This document shows, piece by piece, positions 15,030-25,464 of a stretch of 36,660 nt of DNA (positions within the stretch are counted from its first letter, which is position 1; every line of letters starts with the position of its first letter). This DNA is from Candidatus Kaiserbacteria bacterium (lineage in GTDB: Bacteria > Patescibacteriota > Minisyncoccia > Phycocordibacterales > UBA2100), in NCBI GenBank assembly GCA_016432285.1, contig CP066682.1, positions 252,273 through 288,932 on the forward strand. Direction: 5' to 3'. The notes beneath the pieces were generated by a model that was not told the DNA's origin, did not search any database, and saw nothing but the letters and a program-made list of their open reading frames with translations. The position numbers were made by a program, and so were the translations under genes.

Positions 15030-16715
15030 ATGGTCGCAGACGCAGCAGTGACGGACGTCCCCCGGCGAGAGCTCGGAGACAGCAAAATCCCGTACGACGT
15101 GCTCCGCTACATTCCGGAGGAATCAGCCACACACTATCGTCTCGCACCGCTTGGAGTCGTCGACGACGTGCTTGAGGTCGGCATGGTCGACCCCGACGAC
15201 ATCCAGGCTTTCGATGCCCTGAATTTCATCACGCGTGGCAGCGGCATGCCCTTTAAGGTCTACCAGATTTCAGAGGGAGATTTTGAGCGGATACAGAAGA
15301 TGTACCGCGGGCTCGGCGGCGAAGTGGATAAGGCGGTTACCGATCTCCAGACGGAGCAAAAAAAAGACAAGATCGTCGATGCCGACACGGCGCCGCTGGA
15401 TCTCGACGACCCGTCGCTTGGCGGTGCAGAGGAGATCGTCAAGAACATCCAGGAAGACGCGCCGACGATTAAGATCGTTTCGACGATCCTCCGGTACGCG
15501 ATCGACGGCAAAGCATCCGACATACACATCGAACCGCAAACGCAGGGCGTGCGCGTGCGGTACCGCGTCGACGGCGACCTGCACACGAGCGTCATACTGC
15601 CCATGAACACGCACCGCGCGCTCGTCGCGCGCGTCAAGGTGCTCGCCTCGATCCGTCTCGACGAGCAGCGCAAGCCGCAGGATGGCCGCTTCTCCGCTTC
15701 CATCGACGGCCGTGCGATCGACTTCCGCGTTTCCACCTTTCCTTCGTACAACGGCGAAAAGGTCGTAATCCGTATTCTCGACCGTGATCAGGGTTACATT
15801 CCGCTCGACAAGATCGGTCTCTCGGAGCGAAATCTCATGCTCTTGCGGAAGGCCGTCGCGAGGCCGCACGGGCTCGTGCTCATATCCGGCCCGACTGGCA
15901 GCGGAAAGTCGACGACACTCTACTCCATGCTTGCGGAGGTGGACCGGGAGCACAAAAATGTGCTCTCGCTCGAAGACCCGGTCGAGTACTTTATCGAAGG
16001 AGTCACGCAGTCGCAGGTGCGTCCGGAGATCGGTTACTCCTTCGCTTCGGGACTACGCACCACCCTCCGTCAGGACCCGGACGTCATCATGGTGGGTGAA
16101 ATCCGCGACGGCGAGACGGCGAAGCTTGCCATTCAGGCGGCCCTGACAGGACATCTCGTGCTCTCCACCATCCACACCAACGATGCGGTCGGCACGGTAC
16201 CTCGTCTCATCGACATGGGCGTCGAGCCGTACCTCATCCCGCCAGTGCTAATTCTTTCCATGGCGCAGCGCCTCACGCGCACGCTCGCAGAAGGATCGGG
16301 CGCGGAAGTGGAGATCACCGCGAGCGACCGGCGGGCGATCGAGGCGCAGCAGAGCTCGCTCCCGCAGAAATACCGCTTTCCAGTGCCGAAAACCGCGTGG
16401 GAGCCCACGCGCACCGCCACTTCCGCCACCGGCATGCGAGGCCGCATGGCTGTCTTCGAGGTACTCGAAATGTCGTCGGAGATCGAGAAGATCGTCCTCG
16501 ATAATCCGGTGGAGTCGAAGCTCTGGAGCGCCGCGCGCTCGCAAGGCATGCTCACCATGCAGGAAGATGCCATGCTGAAAGCCTTCAACAAACAGATTCC
16601 GTTCTCGGAAGTCCACGCGCTCTCCTCGCTCCTTCTCTCGGGAGACGAGGAGATGCCGATTGCCGACAAAAAGCAGGGCGGAGGCGGAGAGGCACCGCCA
16701 GAAGAGATCGTATGA
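15030..16715 (+). CDS. pilB: Type IV pilus extension ATPase PilB
   Basis: A 561-residue hexameric ATPase that powers pilus extension. The start at 15030 gives an N-terminal MshEN/T2SSE_N domain (~15-110: SKIPYDVLRYIPEESATHYR). The motor domain has Walker A GPTGSGKSTT (~287), the Asp box DPVEYFIEGVTQSQVRPEIG, a Walker B-like DPDVIMVGEIRDGETA (~349) and His box LTGHLVLSTIHTNDA. The cysteines of the usual zinc-binding C-x-x-C...C-x-x-C element are all missing; the region reads TRTATSATGMRGRMAVFEVL (~460-475). The final ~20 residues are acidic and Gly-rich. The stop overlaps the next start (ATGA). Confidence 0.96.
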   Translation: MVADAAVTDVPRRELGDSKIPYDVLRYIPEESATHYRLAPLGVVDDVLEVGMVDPDDIQAFDALNFITRGSGMPFKVYQISEGDFERIQKMYRGLGGEVDKAVTDLQTEQKKDKIVDADTAPLDLDDPSLGGAEEIVKNIQEDAPTIKIVSTILRYAIDGKASDIHIEPQTQGVRVRYRVDGDLHTSVILPMNTHRALVARVKVLASIRLDEQRKPQDGRFSASIDGRAIDFRVSTFPSYNGEKVVIRILDRDQGYIPLDKIGLSERNLMLLRKAVARPHGLVLISGPTGSGKSTTLYSMLAEVDREHKNVLSLEDPVEYFIEGVTQSQVRPEIGYSFASGLRTTLRQDPDVIMVGEIRDGETAKLAIQAALTGHLVLSTIHTNDAVGTVPRLIDMGVEPYLIPPVLILSMAQRLTRTLAEGSGAEVEITASDRRAIEAQQSSLPQKYRFPVPKTAWEPTRTATSATGMRGRMAVFEVLEMSSEIEKIVLDNPVESKLWSAARSQGMLTMQEDAMLKAFNKQIPFSEVHALSSLLLSGDEEMPIADKKQGGGGEAPPEEIV

Positions 16716-17119
16716 TGGCAGAAACAAACGGCGAGAAAAAGAGCGTGCTTTTCGTCGACGACGATAAATTTCTCGCAGACATGTACGGCCTCAAGTTCAC
16801 GAACGGCGGTTTTACGGTGCAAGCATGTCTTTCTGTCGCCGACGCGCTTGAAGCCCTCCGGAGCGGCTTCCAGGCCGACGCGATCGTCTTCGATCTTGTG
16901 ATGCCTGAGCGCGATGGCTTCTCTTTTCTCCAGGCGCTTCGCGACGAGAAGCTCGCGCCGCAAGCGGTTCGCATCGCTCTCACGAATCAGAGCGATGACT
17001 CCGAGAAGAAAAAAGCGGAGGAGCTCGGCGTCGATCGCTACGTGGTGAAGGCGAGTATGATCCCTTCGGAAGTGGTCGCGCTCGTCGCGCAAGAGATTGG
17101 CGCTCGAAAGAAAAAATAA
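16712..17119 (+). CDS. Single-domain response regulator in the pilus operon
   Basis: A 135-residue CheY-like receiver with no output domain. D16-D17 (LFVDDDKF) bind Mg2+, D61 (AIVFDLVMPERDGF) is the expected phosphoacceptor, T in IALTNQS is the switch residue, and the conserved Lys lies in YVVKAS. It starts inside the last codons of pilB (a second ATG three bases later is an alternative). Its placement between pilB and pilT suggests control of extension versus retraction, like PilG/PilH. No histidine kinase is in the window. Confidence 0.93.
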   Translation: MMAETNGEKKSVLFVDDDKFLADMYGLKFTNGGFTVQACLSVADALEALRSGFQADAIVFDLVMPERDGFSFLQALRDEKLAPQAVRIALTNQSDDSEKKKAEELGVDRYVVKASMIPSEVVALVAQEIGARKKK

Positions 17120-17165
17120 GTTATCCCTGTGCACAGTCGGTGCGCCGCTTCTTAGAATCACGGGT

Positions 17166-17171
17166 TAGAAT
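17166..17171 (+). promoter_or_regulatory. -10 box upstream of pilT
   Basis: TAGAAT, 6 nt before the pilT ATG, in the only sizeable gap (58 nt) of the first half of the pilus operon. It could start a separate pilT transcript. Confidence 0.45.
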
Positions 17172-17177
17172 GCTTCC

Positions 17178-18239
17178 ATGGAGTACGCCGCGACCTTGAA
17201 GAAGTACATCAACGTCCTCCTCCACGAAGGCGGATCCGACCTGCACTTTTCCGCAGGCGCTCATCCCACCATACGCGCGGCGGGAGTTCTCGCGCCCATG
17301 CTGAAGGAGCCGGTCCTCACGGCCGAGGACGCGCTGGAGTTCGCCAAAGTGCTCCTCGCACCGGACCAGCTCAAGCGCTTTCTTGTAGAAAAGGAGGCCG
17401 ATTTTGCGTACGAAAGTGAAGACAAGATTCGCTTCCGCGGCAACGCCTTCTACCAGCGGGGATCCGTCGCGATCGCGCTGCGACTCATCCCGAAGCAAAT
17501 CCGCAGCATCACGGAGTTGAATCTCCCCGATATCCTCACGTCGTTTGCCCGTAAGTCGCAGGGATTTTTTCTTGTCGTGGGTCCCGTGGGGCAGGGCAAG
17601 ACCACCACGCTCGCCGCGCTCGTCGATCTCATCAACACCGAGCGCATGGAGCACATCGTAACGATCGAGGATCCGATCGAATATATTTTCGAGCCGAAGC
17701 AATCTCTCATCGACCAGCGCGAAGTGCGCATCGATACGAAAGATTTCCCCGCGGCACTCCAGTCGGCATTTCGCCAGGACATCGACGTTTTGCTCGTGGG
17801 AGAGATGCGCGGCCCCGAGACCATGTCGGCCGCAGTGACGGCGGCTGAAACAGGCCACCTTGTGCTCTCCACGTTGCACACCAACAACGCTTCGCAGACG
17901 ATCGACCGTATCATCGACACCTTCCCTTCATCGCAGCAGGATCAGATCCGCTTGCAGCTTGCCTCGTCGCTCGCAGGGATCTTCAGCCAACGCCTCATCC
18001 CGCGCATCTCAGGCGGCCTCATCCCCGCGTACGAGCTCCTCATCAACAACAAGGCGATTGCCAATCTCATCCGCGAGAAGCGTACGCACGAGATCCCCAC
18101 AGTCATCGAGACCGGCTCGACCGAAGGCATGATCGATATGAACCGCTCGCTTGCGGAGCTCGTCGCGCGCGGCGAGATCACCGTGGAGAGCGCCTACCAG
18201 TACTCGCTCAATCCAAACGTCTTGCAGAAGCTCCTCTGA
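17178..18239 (+). CDS. pilT: Type IV pilus retraction ATPase PilT
   Basis: A 353-residue hexameric ATPase that depolymerises pili. It has the PilT N-terminal PAS-like domain (LHFSAGAHPTIRAAGVL), a Walker A variant GPVGQGKTTT at ~135-142 (the family norm is GPTGSGKS/TT), Asp box IVTIEDPIEYIF, Walker B-like DIDVLLVGEMRGPETM and His box ETGHLVLSTLHTNNA. The C-terminal ANLIREKRTHEIPTVIETGS corresponds to the PilT-specific retraction motif AIRNLIRE. Intact and of normal length. It is followed 6 nt later by pilC. Confidence 0.95.
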   Translation: MEYAATLKKYINVLLHEGGSDLHFSAGAHPTIRAAGVLAPMLKEPVLTAEDALEFAKVLLAPDQLKRFLVEKEADFAYESEDKIRFRGNAFYQRGSVAIALRLIPKQIRSITELNLPDILTSFARKSQGFFLVVGPVGQGKTTTLAALVDLINTERMEHIVTIEDPIEYIFEPKQSLIDQREVRIDTKDFPAALQSAFRQDIDVLLVGEMRGPETMSAAVTAAETGHLVLSTLHTNNASQTIDRIIDTFPSSQQDQIRLQLASSLAGIFSQRLIPRISGGLIPAYELLINNKAIANLIREKRTHEIPTVIETGSTEGMIDMNRSLAELVARGEITVESAYQYSLNPNVLQKLL

Positions 18240-18245
18240 TTTCGT

Positions 18246-19454
18246 ATGGCTCTCTTTTCGTATCGAGCGGTCGATCCGGACGGCGCCGAACGCGCGGGTA
18301 CGATCGACGCGGTCAACATCGACGTGGCGATCGCGGCGCTTCAGCGCCGCGGGCTCGTGATTTCCGCCATCAATCCGCAAGAGGCGAAAGGTTCGGCGTG
18401 GGGCCGCATCAGCCTCTTTGATCGAATCACCAACGCCGACGTCGTGATGATCTCGCGCCAGATCACCACGCTCTTCGAGGCGCAGGTTTCGGCGCTCCGA
18501 GCCTTCCGCCTCCTCGCCGCCGAAGCGCGCACCCCGAAGCTCGCGGCAAAGCTCACCGAAGTGGCCAACGACATCCAGAGCGGCTCCACCATCTCCGCCG
18601 CGCTGGGGAGGCACCCCGACGTTTTCAGTATTTTCTACGTCAACATGGTGCGCGCCGGCGAGGAGGCGGGTAAGCTCGACGAAACCTTCTCGTACCTCGC
18701 AGACTATCTCGACCGCAACTACGAGATCACCCAAAAAGCGCGCAACGCGCTCATCTATCCCGCCTTCATCACGTTCACCTTCCTCGTCGTCATGGGATTG
18801 ATGATGACGCTCGTGATTCCGAACCTTGCCGACATGCTCGGCGAAGTGGGGCAGGAGGTCCCGGTCTACACCAAGGTCGTGATCGGGATCAGCAACTTCC
18901 TCGTGCGCTACATCCTGCTCTTCATGCTCCTTCTCGTCGCGGCGATCTTTTTCCTCTACCGCTTCGCACTCACGCCGCAGGGTAAGGAGATGTACTCGCG
19001 TGCGCGCATGCAGATCCCCGCGATCGGCGGCATCTACCAGAAACTCTTTCTCTCGCGTGTCGCCGACAACCTCTCGACTATGCTCAAAAGCGGCGTGCAA
19101 GTCCTCCGGGGGCTCGAGATTACCGGGAGCGTCGTCGACGACGCGGTGTATGAGCGCGTGATCGCTGCGGCTGCCGCCGACGTGAAGGGGGGATTGCCGG
19201 TTTCCGAAGCCTTCCGCAAGCATCCCGAGATACCGGGGATCGTGGTCGCCATGCTCAAAATCGGCGAAGAGACCGGCAACATGGGGCAGATACTCGAGAC
19301 GATGGCCCGCTTCTACCGGCGCGAGGTCAACAACGCCGTCGACACGCTGGTCGGACTCATCGAGCCCTTCCTCATCGTCTTTTTGGCGGTCGGCGTGGCC
19401 ATGCTGCTTGCGTCGGTGCTGATTCCGATCTACAACATCGCCTCGGGATTCTAA
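18246..19454 (+). CDS. pilC: Type IV pilus inner-membrane platform protein PilC
   Basis: A 402-residue polytopic protein with two T2SSF domains (~65-190 and ~270-395) and three main membrane regions (~165-190, ~215-240, ~370-395). Diagnostic segments: MALFSYRAVDPDGAERAGTI, MISRQITTLFEAQVSALRAF, VNMVRAGEEAGKLDETFSYL and MLKIGEETGNMGQILETMAR. PilC couples the PilB and PilT motors to pilin movement. It follows pilT after 6 nt with no Shine-Dalgarno. Confidence 0.95.
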   Translation: MALFSYRAVDPDGAERAGTIDAVNIDVAIAALQRRGLVISAINPQEAKGSAWGRISLFDRITNADVVMISRQITTLFEAQVSALRAFRLLAAEARTPKLAAKLTEVANDIQSGSTISAALGRHPDVFSIFYVNMVRAGEEAGKLDETFSYLADYLDRNYEITQKARNALIYPAFITFTFLVVMGLMMTLVIPNLADMLGEVGQEVPVYTKVVIGISNFLVRYILLFMLLLVAAIFFLYRFALTPQGKEMYSRARMQIPAIGGIYQKLFLSRVADNLSTMLKSGVQVLRGLEITGSVVDDAVYERVIAAAAADVKGGLPVSEAFRKHPEIPGIVVAMLKIGEETGNMGQILETMARFYRREVNNAVDTLVGLIEPFLIVFLAVGVAMLLASVLIPIYNIASGF

Positions 19455-19498
19455 GCAGGGTTGTCCACAGGCCTGCTGTCGTTTGTGAACGGTGTCGC

Positions 19499-19504
19499 TA
19501 TAAT
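19499..19504 (+). promoter_or_regulatory. -10 box of the major pilin
   Basis: A consensus TATAAT, 7 nt before the ATG at 19512. It predicts a leaderless pilin mRNA and decides between two possible starts: an ATG at 19503 lies inside the box itself. Confidence 0.6.
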
Positions 19505-19511
19505 GATTCGC

Positions 19512-20018
19512 ATGAAGAAGAACGCACAGAGGGGTTTTACCTTGATCGAATTACTCGTCGTTATCGCCATTATCGGCATCCTTTCGTCGGTCGTGCTCGC
19601 CTCCTTGAACAGCGCGCGCAAGAAGGGGCGCGATGCCCGTCGCATCGCCGACATTAAGCAGCTCCAGCTTGCGCTTGAGCTCTACTACGACGCCCACCCC
19701 TCCACCGGCTACCCCACGACTGCCCAGTACGGCTCAGCTCTCGTCTCCGAAGGCTTCATTGCTTCGATCCCCACCGACCCACAGGGCAACGTCGCCTACT
19801 CTTACGCGGCGCTCGGCTCCGGCACGAGCTGCACCAGCTACCACCTCGGCGCTTCGCTTGAGGTCACCAACAACTCCGCATTCAACGCCGACGCCGACGG
19901 CGCCGATTCCTCGGGCCTGTGCACCGGCGGCGGCGACGACTTTGCGGGAACTGATACCGCGAAATGCAATTCTGTCACTGACACGTGGGGTGTAGGTTGC
20001 TACGACGTCAAACCGTAA
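19512..20018 (+). CDS. Type IV major pilin-like protein
   Basis: A 168-residue prepilin. The start MKKNAQRG/FTLIELLVVIAI gives a short positively charged leader, a prepilin peptidase site after Gly8 and the essential Glu5 of the mature protein. The hydrophobic alpha1 helix continues to about residue 30. ARRIADIKQLQLALELYYD is the usual CPR/Gram-positive pilin stretch after it. Cysteines in the C-terminal half could form a disulfide loop. Its own TATAAT box, a position after pilC and a strong hairpin downstream suggest a separately and strongly transcribed major subunit. The C-terminal domain is rich in Asp/Gly/Ser. Confidence 0.9.
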   Translation: MKKNAQRGFTLIELLVVIAIIGILSSVVLASLNSARKKGRDARRIADIKQLQLALELYYDAHPSTGYPTTAQYGSALVSEGFIASIPTDPQGNVAYSYAALGSGTSCTSYHLGASLEVTNNSAFNADADGADSSGLCTGGGDDFAGTDTAKCNSVTDTWGVGCYDVKP

Positions 20019-20051
20019 TCGAACGATTAAAATAGTCATCTGCTTCGTTAT

Positions 20052-20075
20052 GGGCCCCGCTGGAAAGCGGGGCCC
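20052..20075 (+). terminator. 9-bp GC hairpin after the pilin gene
   Basis: GGGCCCCGC / GCGGGGCCC with a 6-nt loop, 33 nt after the pilin stop and just ahead of the pilD promoter. The T-tract is missing, so it may attenuate transcription or stabilise the pilin mRNA. Confidence 0.6.
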
Positions 20076-20086
20076 TCGTGCTCGCT

Positions 20087-20092
20087 TATAAT
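20087..20092 (+). promoter_or_regulatory. -10 box of pilD
   Basis: Consensus TATAAT, 9 nt before the ATG at 20102. Predicts a transcript with 0-3 untranslated bases. Confidence 0.6.
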
Positions 20093-20101
20093 TGAAGACA
20101 C

Positions 20102-20902
20102 ATGACTGCTGTTTTTTTTGCACTCTTCGGCCTCATCGTCGGCAGTTTTCTCAATGTGCTGATCCTGCGGTGGGGGAAGGAGGGTATCGGCGGCCGAAGT
20201 CGCTGCCCTGTCTGTAAGCGCGAGCTCGCGTGGTTTGATCTCATTCCGATCTTTTCGTGGATTTTCCTGCGGGGCCGCTGCCGCACATGTGGCGCCAGGA
20301 TTTCGATACAGTATCCACTCGTTGAGGGCGCGACGGCACTTACCTTCGCGCTCATCGGCGCCTCTCCGGTGCCGCTTACGCTCCAGCTTTTCGCACTCCC
20401 CATCGCTGCTCTTTTGATCGCGATTGCCGTGTACGATCTCTACCACACGATCATTCCCGATGTGTGGGCATATGTGGCGGCCGTCCTTTCCCTCGCCGCG
20501 GCGCTCACGGCGCCTGCCGCGTCGGACAACGCACTCGAGATCGTCCTCTCCGGGCCGATCGCCGCGGCGCCGCTCTTTTTGTTGTGGCTCGTCTCCCGCG
20601 GTAGGTGGATGGGACTCGGCGACGGGAAACTCGCGCTCACGCTGGGATGGCTCCTCGGTTTCCCCGCAGGATTGATCGCCGTCTTTTTTGCGTTCGTGCT
20701 TGGCGCGTTGGTCAGCGTGCCGCTGCTGCTTCTGTCGCATGCACCCGCCTCCGGATTTACCCCCACCGCTGATTCCGAAAATCGCCGTCCGAGGTTTACA
20801 ATGAAAAGCGAGATCCCATTCGGACCGTTTCTCATCGCAAGCTGCTTCATACTATGGTTCATGCAGATGTACGGCGTCCCCCTTCCGCTCACGCTCTTCT
20901 AG
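20102..20902 (+). CDS. pilD: Prepilin peptidase / N-methyltransferase PilD
   Basis: A 266-residue polytopic aspartic protease that cuts prepilin leaders and methylates the new N-terminus. The N-terminal methyltransferase-type domain has two C-x-x-C pairs (C35/C38 in RCPVCKREL and C60/C63 in RCRTCGA), the zinc site of the full-length form. Catalytic aspartates are in AVYDLYHTIIPD and the G-x-G-D motif MGLGDGKLALTLGWLLGF. About eight hydrophobic helices are visible. It processes the pilin and pseudopilins encoded on both sides. The 3' end overlaps the next gene by 49 nt. Confidence 0.95.
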   Translation: MTAVFFALFGLIVGSFLNVLILRWGKEGIGGRSRCPVCKRELAWFDLIPIFSWIFLRGRCRTCGARISIQYPLVEGATALTFALIGASPVPLTLQLFALPIAALLIAIAVYDLYHTIIPDVWAYVAAVLSLAAALTAPAASDNALEIVLSGPIAAAPLFLLWLVSRGRWMGLGDGKLALTLGWLLGFPAGLIAVFFAFVLGALVSVPLLLLSHAPASGFTPTADSENRRPRFTMKSEIPFGPFLIASCFILWFMQMYGVPLPLTLF

Positions 20903-21480
20903 GGCGCGACCACGAATCCGGCTTCACGCTGATCGAGCTCATCGTCGTTACCGCGATTCTTACCCTCATATCCTCGCTCATCCTCGTCAGCAACAACCGT
21001 TTCGGCGGGCGGATCCTCCTCGAAAATCTTGCCTACGATGTGGCGCTTTCGATACGCGAGGCGCAGGTCTTCGGTATCTCGGTACGGCAGTTCGGCGCGG
21101 GAAATTTCGGAGCGGGTTACGGCGTGCAGTTTACGCGGGTAGAAGAAGGTGGCGAGCCATCGACTACCTTCGTCCTCTTTGCCGACGCCGTGAGCGCCAA
21201 CGGCATTTACGATCAGGGTGAGATTGTTGGCAGCCCGTACCTCATGGAGCGCGGCTTTCATGTGGCCGACCTCTGCGCGCGCGGCAGCGGCGCGGAGGCC
21301 GAGACGTGCGGCCTCTCGCGGCTCGACATGCTTTTCAAACGCCCGGAGCCCGACGCCTACATCCGCATCAACGGCAATCTCGGCTCGCTCCAAGAGCGCG
21401 GCAGAATAGTGCTCGAATCGCCCCGGGGAGACCGGGTCAGCGTCGTCGTTGAGATTACCGGACAGATCTCCGTCGAATAG
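20854..21480 (+). CDS. Type IV pseudopilin (GspH/FimT-like)
   Basis: A 208-residue prepilin-like protein. The ATG at 20854, inside the end of pilD, gives a 23-residue leader ending HESG/FTLIELIVVTAILTLISS, with Glu5 present; the leader is longer than that of the other pilins. The mature domain (LENLAYDVALSIREAQVFGI, GAGYGVQFTRVEEGGE, RGRIVLESPRGDRVSVVVEI) has the GspH/FimT pattern. It is probably a minor pilin that primes pilus assembly. The 49-nt overlap implies translational coupling to pilD. Confidence 0.85.
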   Translation: MVHADVRRPPSAHALLGRDHESGFTLIELIVVTAILTLISSLILVSNNRFGGRILLENLAYDVALSIREAQVFGISVRQFGAGNFGAGYGVQFTRVEEGGEPSTTFVLFADAVSANGIYDQGEIVGSPYLMERGFHVADLCARGSGAEAETCGLSRLDMLFKRPEPDAYIRINGNLGSLQERGRIVLESPRGDRVSVVVEITGQISVE

Positions 21481-21481
21481 T

Positions 21482-22045
21482 ATGACAAAGCACGACCGCG
21501 GATTTACGCTCATTGAAATGATCATCGCGGTCGCGCTCTTTGCCACCGTGATGCTGATCGCGGTGGGTTCTCTCCTCGCGCTCGTTGGGGCCAACAGGAA
21601 GGCGCAGGCCTTGCAGAGCGTGATGAACAACCTCAACATCGCGCTCGATGGGATGGTGCGCTCGATCCGCATGGGATCGGACTACCACTGCGGGCTCGGC
21701 ACGTATACGGCTCCGCTCGAGTGCCCGACGGGCGATACCATCTTCGCATTCGAAGCCTTCGGCGGAAGCGCCGCCAACCCGACCGACCAGTGGATCTACA
21801 AATACGACCCGGACACCAAGCGCATCTATAAATCAGAAGACGCAGGCTCGCACCTCTACGCCATCACCGCGCCGTCGGTCGTCATCGACAACATGAAGTT
21901 TTACGTCGTCGGCACCGATCGCGGAGACACGACACAGCCGAAGGTGGTGATCACGATCAAGGGTACGGCGGGGGTGCCGGGCACCAAAACAGAAACGACC
22001 TTTTCCATGCAGGCGACGGCTGTGCAGCGACTCCTCGATCTATGA
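21482..22045 (+). CDS. Type IV pseudopilin (PilW/GspJ-like)
   Basis: A 187-residue minor pilin. The start at 21482 gives MTKHDRG/FTLIEMIIAVAL, a 7-residue leader and Glu5. ALDGMVRSIRMGSDYHCG, FAFEAFGG and QWIYKYDPDTKRIYKSED are like the GspJ/PilW class. The ATG is 1 nt after the previous stop, and its own stop overlaps the next start (ATGA). No Shine-Dalgarno is seen, so translation is probably coupled. Confidence 0.85.
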   Translation: MTKHDRGFTLIEMIIAVALFATVMLIAVGSLLALVGANRKAQALQSVMNNLNIALDGMVRSIRMGSDYHCGLGTYTAPLECPTGDTIFAFEAFGGSAANPTDQWIYKYDPDTKRIYKSEDAGSHLYAITAPSVVIDNMKFYVVGTDRGDTTQPKVVITIKGTAGVPGTKTETTFSMQATAVQRLLDL

Positions 22046-22614
22046 TGCACGAACAAACGAAACGGATCGAACGTATCGCCGATATGAAAGTGGTACGAGG
22101 CTTCACGCTCATCGAAACGCTCGTCGCCGTATCGCTGCTTTCGGTGGCGATCGTCGCGCCCATGTCGCTCACCGGCCGGAGCCTCGCTGCGGCATACTAC
22201 GCGCGCGATCAGGTAACCGCATTCCACCTCGCGCAGGAAGGTATCGAATCCGTGCGGCACGCGCGCGACCACAACATCCTCCTCAACGCCCTCGGCACGC
22301 CCGCAGACCTGCTCGCCGGCATTCCCTCTACGACGGGCGACCCCTTTACCGTCGACACGACCAACAACGACGCGATGGCGCTCTGCAATCCGCTCGAAGC
22401 CTGCCCGGCGCTTCGGACGAATGGCGAGCTCTACGGATACAACGAAGACTGGAATTCGACACGCTTTACGCGGAGCATCAGCGCAGTTTTTGTAGACGGC
22501 TCCACCGACGAAGTGAAAGTGAACGTCGTGGTCTCGTGGCAATCCGGTGCCTTCCAGAGCCGCTCAGTTACGATTTCGGAAAACCTCTACCGCTGGGTGC
22601 GCGAGATCGAATAG
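22042..22614 (+). CDS. Type IV pseudopilin (PilV/GspI-like)
   Basis: A 190-residue minor pilin. The ATG at 22042 gives a 19-residue leader before G/FTLIETLVAVSLLSVAI; an internal ATG at 22084 would give the shorter MKVVRG/FTLIE leader and is a fair alternative. Glu5 is present. HLAQEGIESVRHARDHNIL is the typical PilV/GspI sequence after the membrane helix. It overlaps its upstream neighbour by 4 nt and is followed 1 nt later by the PilX-like gene. Confidence 0.85.
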   Translation: MMHEQTKRIERIADMKVVRGFTLIETLVAVSLLSVAIVAPMSLTGRSLAAAYYARDQVTAFHLAQEGIESVRHARDHNILLNALGTPADLLAGIPSTTGDPFTVDTTNNDAMALCNPLEACPALRTNGELYGYNEDWNSTRFTRSISAVFVDGSTDEVKVNVVVSWQSGAFQSRSVTISENLYRWVREIE

Positions 22615-22615
22615 T

Positions 22616-23125
22616 ATGAACATCTTCAACCAATCGGCGCAGAGACAGAGAGGATTCACGCTATTGCTTGCGGCACTGGTCGCTTCGGTCGTGCTCGCAC
22701 TCGGCGCCGCCATTTTCAAACTGGCGCAAAAAGAGATTACGCTCTCGTCGATCGGCCGCGATTCGCAATACGCTTTCTACGCGGCCGACACCGGCGCCGA
22801 GTGCGCGCTCTTTTGGGATCTTCGGTACGGATACTTCGCCACGAGCTCCCCCCCAGGCGTTACTCCCGAGTGCGACGCGCAGGCGATCATCGCAAGCGGG
22901 CGCCTCGCCACGTTTCCCTACACGATGACCTTCCAATTCGCCCCGAGCGGCTTTTGCACCAACGTCGCGGTGGAGAAGACGAAGGATGCGCAGAACGCGA
23001 TCCGCACCGTGGTGCGGGCCGACGGCTACAACGTCATCGTGCCGGAAGGCAATGCTGCCTTGTGCGATTCCATGATCGCCGCCGCGCCGCGCGCCCTCCA
23101 GCGATCCGTCGAGCTCCATTACTAG
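22616..23125 (+). CDS. PilX-like minor pilin lacking Glu5
   Basis: A 169-residue protein with leader MNIFNQSAQRQRG and the processing site G/FTLLLAALVASVVLALG. The residue at position 5 of the mature form is Leu rather than the Glu found in the other four pilins. YAFYAADTGAECALFWD corresponds to the A-A-x-x-G-x-E-x-A block that follows the first helix in PilX-type proteins. Lack of Glu5 is also the GspK pattern for the subunit at the pilus tip, so a tip role is possible. It is the last gene of the pilus cluster. Confidence 0.8.
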   Translation: MNIFNQSAQRQRGFTLLLAALVASVVLALGAAIFKLAQKEITLSSIGRDSQYAFYAADTGAECALFWDLRYGYFATSSPPGVTPECDAQAIIASGRLATFPYTMTFQFAPSGFCTNVAVEKTKDAQNAIRTVVRADGYNVIVPEGNAALCDSMIAAAPRALQRSVELHY

Positions 23126-25458
<2,333 letters not shown>

Positions 25459-25464
25459 TCCTGT

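Noticed and set aside
17120-19475. DnaA-box-like sequences (TTATCC at 17121 and TTGTCCACA at 19461) suggesting an origin
   Set aside because: Single, widely separated, imperfect matches with no cluster, no AT-rich unwinding region and no dnaA or dnaN nearby.
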